From Nitrospirae bacterium GWC2_57_9 (lineage in GTDB: Bacteria > Nitrospirota > UBA9217): a DNA stretch of 5,105 nucleotides. This document shows positions 1-3,597 of this stretch, one piece after another; position 1 is the stretch's first letter, and each line of letters begins with the position of its first letter. The notes beneath the pieces are model-generated. The model was given only the letters and a program-made list of their open reading frames with translations. It was not told where the DNA came from and searched no databases. The position numbers and the translations under genes were made by a program. The DNA is taken from assembly GCA_001805085.1 (NCBI GenBank), contig MHEA01000128.1, positions 1 through 5,105 on the forward strand. The letters are read 5' to 3'.

Positions 1-82
1 CCTTCTTCATGCTTCCCAGCATCGCTTTCGGTATCAGCACCCCTTCTTCATGCTTCCCAGCATCGCTTTCGGTATCAGCACC
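1..82. repeat. Exact 41-bp tandem direct repeat inside ald
   Basis: Bases 1-41 and 42-82 are identical with no spacer. Because 41 is not a multiple of three, the second unit met by the minus-strand ald reading frame (bases 41 down to 1) is read out of frame and gives a TGA at 36-34. The repeat lies at the extreme edge of the window, so its outer boundary cannot be seen and more units could follow. It may be a real duplication or an assembly artefact at a contig end; an exact short repeat at the very first base makes the artefact quite plausible. Confidence 0.97.
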
Positions 83-816
83 GGCGTCCTGCCGCCGGGC
101 ACCAGCACGGCTCCCACCACCATATCGGCATCCCTGATCTCTTCTTCGACGGCATGCGCCGACAACGGTATGGTCTGCACACGGCCTTTGAACTGCTCGT
201 CGATGCGCTGCAGCTGTGATGTGTCCTTGTTGATGACCACGGTCTCCATGCCGAGCCCGATGCCGACCCGCGCTGCATTTGTGCCGACGACGCCCGCTCC
301 CAGGACCACGATCTTGCCCGGCCGCACCCCGCTCACCCCCGTGGGCAGGACTCCGGATCCGCCCTTGAACTTTTGGAGATAAAAGGCAGCCATGAGCGGC
401 GCCATCCGTCCGGCGATCTCGCTCATGGGAGCAAGAAGAGGTAGTTTGCCGTCGCGCTCCAGCGTCTCATAGGCAAGGCCGGCCACCCTTTTTTTCAGCA
501 GCTCCTTCGTGAGGTCGGGGTTCGGTGCCAGGTGCAGATAGGTAAAGATGGCAACGCCGTCCCTGATCAGGGGGAATTCCGCGCGAACCGGTTCCTTTAC
601 TTTCACGATCAGATCAGCCGTCCCGAACACCGCATTCCGGGGCACGACCACGGCTCCCGCCTGCCCGTATTCCTCGTCAGGAAAGCCGCTGCCGGAGCCC
701 GCGTCCTTCTCAACAAGAATCGAGTGGCCGGCCTCCGCCAGCTCTCGTGCGCCTGCGGGCGTCAACCCCACCCGGAACTCTTCCACCTTGATCTCTCTGG
801 CTACGCCGATGATCAC
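34..816 (-). CDS. ald: Alanine dehydrogenase, N-terminal 260 residues, frame broken by a duplication
   Basis: L-alanine dehydrogenase catalyses the reversible NAD-dependent oxidative deamination of L-alanine to pyruvate and ammonia in the cytoplasm. The N-terminal catalytic domain (about residues 1-130) opens with MIIGVAREIK and carries the expected Arg15, Lys74 (in VKVKEP) and His95 (in FTYLHLA). The signature LPLLAPMSEIAGRMA is at about 125-139. A Rossmann fold follows with GAGVVG at 173-178. At the end of the second beta strand, where characterised enzymes have Asp (Asp198 in the Mycobacterium tuberculosis enzyme), this protein has Asn196 followed by Lys. The family is about 370 residues long. 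Here the frame runs normally to about residue 258, then reads GC and stops inside the 41-bp repeat, so the last 110 or so residues, including the later catalytic Asp, are absent. The start is GTG at 816-814 behind a strong Shine-Dalgarno site. The family call is secure; whether the gene is intact in the organism is not. Confidence 0.93.
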   Translation of the reverse strand: MIIGVAREIKVEEFRVGLTPAGARELAEAGHSILVEKDAGSGSGFPDEEYGQAGAVVVPRNAVFGTADLIVKVKEPVRAEFPLIRDGVAIFTYLHLAPNPDLTKELLKKRVAGLAYETLERDGKLPLLAPMSEIAGRMAPLMAAFYLQKFKGGSGVLPTGVSGVRPGKIVVLGAGVVGTNAARVGIGLGMETVVINKDTSQLQRIDEQFKGRVQTIPLSAHAVEEEIRDADMVVGAVLVPGGRTPVLIPKAMLGSMKKGC

Positions 817-820
817 GTCG

Positions 821-828
821 TCCTCCTC
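821..828 (-). promoter_or_regulatory. Shine-Dalgarno site of ald
   Basis: On the minus strand GAGGAGGA precedes the GTG start at 816-814, leaving about five bases between GAGGAGG and the start codon. This fixes a GTG rather than an ATG start and agrees with the family N-terminus (MIIGV). Confidence 0.85.
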
Positions 829-850
829 AACTGTAGCGGTTCTCGTTTCA

Positions 851-879
851 ATGGTAGCATTTTCATAGCGTCATGACAA
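851..879 (-). promoter_or_regulatory. Candidate sigma-70-type promoter for ald
   Basis: On the minus strand there is TTGTCA (plus-strand 879-874, 5 of 6 to TTGACA), a 17-bp spacer, then TACCAT (856-851, 4 of 6 to TATAAT). Transcription would begin near 844, giving a leader of roughly 28 bases before the GTG. An 8-bp palindrome, GTCATGAC, at 870-877 overlaps the -35 box and could bind a regulator, but it is short. A perfect TATAAT also occurs on the minus strand at 965-960, without a recognisable -35 at the right distance. Confidence 0.5.
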
Positions 880-999
880 TTATTCCTGCATGGGGCTTTC
901 CTTAGGGGCGATAAAGGTACGTTCTTTTCATGTCGTTCACGAGCCACGAGTTATTAGCAATTATACTGGTTGGTCCAGCATAACCGTGACACGAGCCCC

Positions 1000-1028
1000 T
1001 TGACTACAGCCGTTTTTTTGGCTACTAT
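1000..1028 (+). promoter_or_regulatory. Candidate sigma-70-type promoter for the DUF4337 gene
   Basis: TTGACT (1000-1005, 5 of 6 to consensus), a 17-bp spacer and TACTAT (1023-1028, 4 of 6) lie directly upstream of the gene. The predicted start site is near 1035, about 20 bases before the ATG at 1056. This rules against the in-frame GTG at 1029, which would lie upstream of the transcript. The spacer contains seven consecutive T (1013-1019) flanked by AGCC and GGCT. Confidence 0.6.
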
Positions 1029-1032
1029 GTGC

Positions 1033-1050
1033 CCTCCCAAAAAGGGGAGG
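1033..1050 (+). promoter_or_regulatory. Shine-Dalgarno site of the DUF4337 gene within a small inverted repeat
   Basis: GGGGAGG at 1044-1050 is a strong ribosome binding site, five bases before ATG 1056, and decides that start. CCTCCC at 1033-1038 is exactly complementary to GGGAGG at 1045-1050 with a six-base loop, so a transcript containing both could hide the site. The predicted transcription start near 1035 falls inside the left arm, so the hairpin may not form fully in the main transcript. Confidence 0.7.
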
Positions 1051-1055
1051 CTTAT

Positions 1056-1580
1056 ATGGCGGAAGAAAAGAAGGAACCCTGGCTCAACTATCTTGCGCTC
1101 ACGACAGTGGTATTCGCGGTCTGTGCCACGCTTTCGACGCTCAAGGGCGGCGGGTTTTCGACGAGGTCGGTGATGGCGCAGTCAGAGGCGTCCGATCAAT
1201 GGTCCTATTACCAGGCAAAGAGCATCAAAGGTTACCTCTACGAACTGCAGCGAGAGAAGCTTGAGCTCGAGATCAGGACCCTGCGGTCCGGCGCTGGCGA
1301 CTACGAGAAGAAGATCGCGGCCTGCAAGGCGAAAACAGAACGTTACGAAAAGGAGAAGGAGGAAATCCGGCAGAAGGCAGAGGAGCTCGAAGAAAGGCGC
1401 GACAGCGCGCAGAGGCATTCAGGGGCATTCGGGCTGGCCGCGATGTTCCTCCAGATAGCCATTCTGCTTTCCTCCATTGCCGCGCTCATGAAACAGAAAT
1501 ACTTCTGGTACCTGGGGATTGCCGCGGGCTGCCTGGGACTGTTATACTTCTTCAACGGCTTTTTCCTGTTCATGGGCTAA
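1056..1580 (+). CDS. DUF4337 family membrane protein
   Basis: This is a 174-residue inner-membrane protein of unknown function, which I recognise as DUF4337. A membrane segment spans about 11-29 (NYLALTTVVFAVCATLSTL). It is followed by the strongly family-typical stretch KGGGFSTRSVMAQSEASDQW (30-49) and then YYQAKSIKGYLYE. A long charged alpha-helical region, probably a coiled coil, covers about 60-118 (repeated E/K/R with L at heptad-like spacing). Two more membrane segments lie at about 124-144 and 150-172, and the chain ends at FLFMG. Length and three-segment topology fit the family. ATG 1056 is chosen over the in-frame GTG 1029 because it has a well-spaced Shine-Dalgarno site and lies downstream of the predicted promoter. 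It appears monocistronic: a promoter lies upstream and a terminator about 100 bases downstream. No enzymatic motif is visible, and I can only say it is likely to oligomerise through the helical segment. Neither neighbour suggests a function. Confidence 0.9.
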   Translation: MAEEKKEPWLNYLALTTVVFAVCATLSTLKGGGFSTRSVMAQSEASDQWSYYQAKSIKGYLYELQREKLELEIRTLRSGAGDYEKKIAACKAKTERYEKEKEEIRQKAEELEERRDSAQRHSGAFGLAAMFLQIAILLSSIAALMKQKYFWYLGIAAGCLGLLYFFNGFFLFMG

Positions 1581-1680
1581 GCTGAGGGCCATGCTGGTCA
1601 AAAAAACCGGTATCAGGCAGTGAGTCCAGTGTTCATTTTTTTATTTTGATCGGCTGCAGATGATAGAGAGGTATACATGC

Positions 1681-1718
1681 CACTGTCGGGCAGATAATGA
1701 GCCCGACAGTGTTTTTTT
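1681..1718 (+). terminator. Strong Rho-independent terminator downstream of the DUF4337 gene
   Basis: A perfect 11-bp stem, CACTGTCGGGC (1681-1691) with GCCCGACAGTG (1701-1711), has a nine-base loop and is followed by seven T (1712-1718). The T-tract lies on the plus-strand side, so it terminates plus-strand transcription from the DUF4337 gene about 100 bases after its stop. On the minus strand the same stem lies about 65 bases beyond the LysM gene stop but is followed by GCATGTATAC rather than a T-tract, so it is at best a weak terminator for that operon. The rest of 1581-1775 shows no gene. Confidence 0.93.
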
Positions 1719-1775
1719 GTGAGAGGGACACTGCTTCTACCTTTGCCTCCGGAAAACCCGAGGGGCTCGATCGTT

Positions 1776-3050
1776 TTACTTCCTGCTTTCCACGACATCT
1801 CCGGCGCCCATCATTTCAGTGCTCTTGTTGATGATCGCGGTTGCCGTGCGTTCTTTCACGAGGATCACCTGCATTTCCCCGATCATTTTTCGGGGTTCCT
1901 TGCTTCTGGCCGGCTGCCGGCGATAGACCAGGAAGCGATCGCCGGGCTCCACCCCGTCTGCCGAACCCTTGTCCAGGTACACAACATCGATCTGCCCGTT
2001 CAGGGTCTTTTCTTCGGAGACGGCAAGAATACGCCCCGCCAGATCCTTGTCTTTCGCGATCGTATCGTTATACAGGAGCACGGGCTCCTGGTACGGCATG
2101 AGCTTCATTTTCCCGGGAATGCCTGCGTCGAAAGAATAGGTTATCCTGGCCGTGTAAATATCGTGCTTATCCTTCGCCGTGATCTGCAGAATGCCGTATA
2201 CCTTTATAACGTAGCCGTAGCGAGCTCCGGTAACCGGATGCCTGACCTTGTCCTGAGCCCGGTATATGAGAAACTTGTCGCCGATGCTCGCATTCTCCTT
2301 GGACCGGATTTTGATGTACACCAGATCATCGTAGGCATAGATCGTTTTTTCCTCCGGGCCCCCCACGAGAATATCCTTGCTGTCGGCGATATCCACGAAC
2401 CCTGCGCCCAGCATCCGGTATTTGTCATAAAGGGCCTGTTTCGTTTCCTCGGGCAAGACGAGAGTACTATTCGGCGCTTCCTCGTCGGTGACCGGCGGCG
2501 GGGTCAGAGACCTCAGTCTCCGGCCGAAGGCATGGTCCGGAGCTTCCTCGCGTCGGACAGGCCGCGCCTGCTCGGGAGCCGCAGGCGCCTGCAGCGCCCG
2601 TTCGATCGGCGCCATGTTCGGAATGACAAGGGTATTGCCGGGATAAATGAGATCTGGATTCGTTATTGAGGGATTTGCTTTCCAGATGAACGGCCAGAGA
2701 AAGGGGTCCCTGAGGAAAGAATTCGAGATATCCCACAAGGTATCTCCCTGCTTGATGATGTAGGTCCCGCTTGACGCAACGCTTTCAAGAGAGGTGGTCC
2801 GCTGCTGCGGCTCAGGCTGGGAGGACGTTTTTTCCGCTTCAGCTTCAGCATCGGCAGGAGTGAAAGACGTAGGAGATTGCTGGTCCGGCGCAGCGTTTCC
2901 GTCCGCATTCAGCGGCGGAACATCCGCGGTTTCCCCTTGGCCGGGAGTTGTGCCGGGATTTGTCTGTTCCTGGGAACGTGCTGCAGCGGGGACGAGTACG
3001 AGTGCGAGGAGAAGAACTATCAGGACGCGGGCAACGAAACTGCTGATCAT
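1776..3050 (-). CDS. Secreted LysM-domain protein with duplicated C-terminal beta module
   Basis: This 424-residue exported protein probably binds peptidoglycan. A signal peptide covers about 1-26 (positive start, hydrophobic VLIVLLLALVLV, then PAAARS with likely cleavage before Gln27). Residues 27-92 are a Pro/Gln/Ala/Glu-rich low-complexity linker. One LysM domain spans about 96-144: GTYIIKQGDTLWDISNSF, the DPFLWPFIWKANP insert typical of Gram-negative LysM proteins, then NPDLIYPGNTLVIP. A second Pro/Ala/Arg linker covers about 146-195. The C-terminal half contains two similar beta-rich units: VYIKIRSKENASIGDKFLIY (about 244-263) with GILQI and TARI downstream, and VYLDKGSADGVEPGDRFLVY (about 357-376) with GEMQVI and TATAII downstream. 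No catalytic motif (amidase, peptidase or transglycosylase) is visible, so a scaffolding or binding role is inferred. ATG 3050 overlaps the stop of the lipoprotein gene by four bases and has AAGGAGG five bases upstream, which implies translational coupling. Confidence 0.9.
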   Translation of the reverse strand: MISSFVARVLIVLLLALVLVPAAARSQEQTNPGTTPGQGETADVPPLNADGNAAPDQQSPTSFTPADAEAEAEKTSSQPEPQQRTTSLESVASSGTYIIKQGDTLWDISNSFLRDPFLWPFIWKANPSITNPDLIYPGNTLVIPNMAPIERALQAPAAPEQARPVRREEAPDHAFGRRLRSLTPPPVTDEEAPNSTLVLPEETKQALYDKYRMLGAGFVDIADSKDILVGGPEEKTIYAYDDLVYIKIRSKENASIGDKFLIYRAQDKVRHPVTGARYGYVIKVYGILQITAKDKHDIYTARITYSFDAGIPGKMKLMPYQEPVLLYNDTIAKDKDLAGRILAVSEEKTLNGQIDVVYLDKGSADGVEPGDRFLVYRRQPARSKEPRKMIGEMQVILVKERTATAIINKSTEMMGAGDVVESRK

Positions 3051-3062
3051 TCCTGCCTCCTT
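3047..3062 (-). promoter_or_regulatory. ATGA start/stop overlap and Shine-Dalgarno site of the LysM gene
   Basis: On the minus strand AAGGAGG (3062-3056) lies in the last codons of the lipoprotein gene, five bases before the LysM ATG (3050-3048). The lipoprotein TGA is 3049-3047, giving a four-base ATGA overlap. This arrangement usually couples translation of the two genes and fixes the LysM start. Confidence 0.9.
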
Positions 3063-3400
3063 ACTTTCTTTTTAGTCTTCTTTTTTGGTTTTTTCTTGGA
3101 GACAGGGGTCTTTGCATCAGGAACAGGCGTGGCCGTTCTCAGACCGGCGGACATCGGTGCGGCTGCTCTTAATGAAGGTCGTTCTTCCAGGGACTTCAGT
3201 TTGACGGAAAGTGCGCTGATCGTTGCGTTTGATTCTTCAAGCCTGGTTTTGGTATCGTTTTGGACCTGCTGGAGTTCAAGGAGCTGTTTCTGGAGGACGG
3301 CAACTTCTTCTCTGAGAGGGTCTTGCCGGGCCTGTTGAGATGATGCGCAGGCCGTGATGAGGAACAGTGAAAGTACTCCAATCCCTCTAAAATATTTCAT
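3047..3400 (-). CDS. Small coiled-coil lipoprotein with a polybasic C-terminus
   Basis: This is a 117-residue predicted lipoprotein. A type II signal peptide ends in the lipobox ITAC, with the lipidated cysteine at 18 (MKYFRGIGVLSLFLITAC). Residues after the cysteine are Ala-Ser, not Asp, so by the E. coli Lol rule it would go to the outer membrane. Residues about 28-75 form a heptad-like charged helix (LREEVAVLQKQLLELQQVQ onward) typical of a coiled coil. A Pro/Ala linker covers about 76-100. The tail, about 102-115, has eleven Lys/Arg in fourteen residues. I do not recognise a named family. The position, first in an operon with a LysM protein, suggests an envelope partner, and the basic tail could contact an anionic polymer or membrane. 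ATG 3400 is preferred. An in-frame TTG at 3403 directly upstream is possible, because the purine-rich AAGGGGG (3416-3410) is six bases from TTG and nine from ATG; this changes the protein by one residue only. Confidence 0.82.
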   Translation of the reverse strand: MKYFRGIGVLSLFLITACASSQQARQDPLREEVAVLQKQLLELQQVQNDTKTRLEESNATISALSVKLKSLEERPSLRAAAPMSAGLRTATPVPDAKTPVSKKKPKKKTKKKVRRQE

Positions 3401-3452
3401 CAATAGGGGCCCCCTTTGTGGCGGCGGGTTCTTCCTTTTTCGCGGCCGCCAA
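3387..3452 (-). CDS. Possible 21-codon leader ORF upstream of the lipoprotein gene
   Basis: On the minus strand a TTG at 3452-3450 opens 21 codons that read MAAAKKEEPAA followed by TKGAPIDEIF. The TAG at 3389-3387 lies 14 bases inside the lipoprotein gene, in a different frame. A perfect AGGAGG (3459-3454) stands just upstream inside the predicted transcript, but only one base separates it from the TTG, which is too close for normal initiation. The composition is protein-like and the overlap would couple translation to the lipoprotein gene. A chance ORF is about as likely. Confidence 0.25.
   Translation of the reverse strand: MAAAKKEEPAATKGAPIDEIF
3419..3451. repeat. GC-rich inverted repeat in the lipoprotein-LysM leader
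   Basis: TGGCGGC at 3419-3425 and GCCGCCA at 3445-3451 are exact reverse complements, seven base pairs with a 19-base loop. The right arm overlaps the 8-bp palindrome GCGGCCGC at 3442-3449. A second palindrome, GGGGCCCC, is at 3406-3413 and overlaps the ribosome binding region of the lipoprotein gene. All of these lie in the predicted 5' leader of the operon and could fold in the RNA. There is no following T-tract, so this is not an intrinsic terminator. Confidence 0.45.
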
Positions 3453-3494
3453 TCCTCCTGTTTGTCCTTAGTACAATCGTTGCAGTTAGACTTT

Positions 3495-3524
3495 AAAATA
3501 ACCGAGAAACCTCTTGTTTGTCAA
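3495..3524 (-). promoter_or_regulatory. Candidate promoter of the lipoprotein-LysM operon
   Basis: On the minus strand a perfect TTGACA (3524-3519) is followed after 18 bp by TATTTT (3500-3495, 4 of 6 to TATAAT). Transcription would start near 3488, leaving a leader of about 88 bases before ATG 3400. The -35 is the best consensus match in the window; the -10 is only fair and its exact register is uncertain by a base. Confidence 0.55.
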
Positions 3525-3527
3525 GAG
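3511..3527. promoter_or_regulatory. Possible operator: dyad centred on the -35 box of the lipoprotein-LysM promoter
   Basis: CTCTTG (3511-3516) and CAAGAG (3522-3527) are exact reverse complements separated by five bases, and the TTGACA hexamer (3519-3524) lies within the dyad. A symmetric site over a -35 box is a common place for a repressor. The length is modest and no regulator gene is visible, so this is inference. Confidence 0.35.
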
Positions 3528-3560
3528 AATTCATTCCCCGGCAAATTGGTACCCCGGCGC

Positions 3561-3589
3561 TTGCATTCGAGAAGCCTTTTTGGTATTCT
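3561..3589 (+). promoter_or_regulatory. Candidate extended -10 promoter for the NtrY-like kinase, probably leaderless
   Basis: TTGCAT (3561-3566, 3 of 6) is followed after 17 bp by TATTCT (3584-3589, 4 of 6). TGG at 3581-3583 immediately before it matches the extended -10 TGn motif. The expected start site (about 3596-3598) coincides with the ATG at 3598, and no Shine-Dalgarno sequence precedes that ATG, so the message may be leaderless. Confidence 0.42.
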
Positions 3590-3597
3590 GCCTTGCC

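Noticed and set aside
50..868. Plus-strand open frames opposite ald (50-382, 532-876, 548-868)
   Set aside because: They are antisense shadows of a clearly conserved alanine dehydrogenase and have no family-like sequence or ribosome site.
960..965. Perfect minus-strand TATAAT as the ald promoter
   Set aside because: No -35-like hexamer lies 16-18 bp upstream, and it would need a leader of about 135 bases. The TTGTCA/TACCAT pair at 851-879 is better placed. It could still be a secondary promoter.
1029..1055. GTG at 1029 as the start of the DUF4337 gene
   Set aside because: It has no ribosome site and lies immediately after the predicted -10 box, upstream of the likely transcription start. 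ATG 1056 has GGGGAGG at ideal spacing.
1747..1764. Hairpin CCTCCGG-AAAA-CCCGAGG just past the LysM stop as a terminator
   Set aside because: The stem has an internal mismatch and no T-tract follows on either strand, so it is not supported as an intrinsic terminator.
1719..2669. A 316-codon plus-strand open frame opposite the LysM gene
   Set aside because: It is long only because GC-rich coding DNA on the other strand leaves few stops. The minus strand has a signal peptide, a LysM domain and coupled translation, while this frame shows no recognisable domain.
3063..3100. T-rich stretch on the plus strand resembling a terminator tail
   Set aside because: It is the complement of the Lys-rich codons at the end of the lipoprotein gene and has no stable stem before it.
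3547..3566. Sigma-54 -24/-12 element upstream of the NtrY-like kinase (TTGGTAC ... TTGCAT)
   Set aside because: The GG and GC doublets are 15 bases apart instead of the required 12, so the spacing excludes a functional sigma-54 site.
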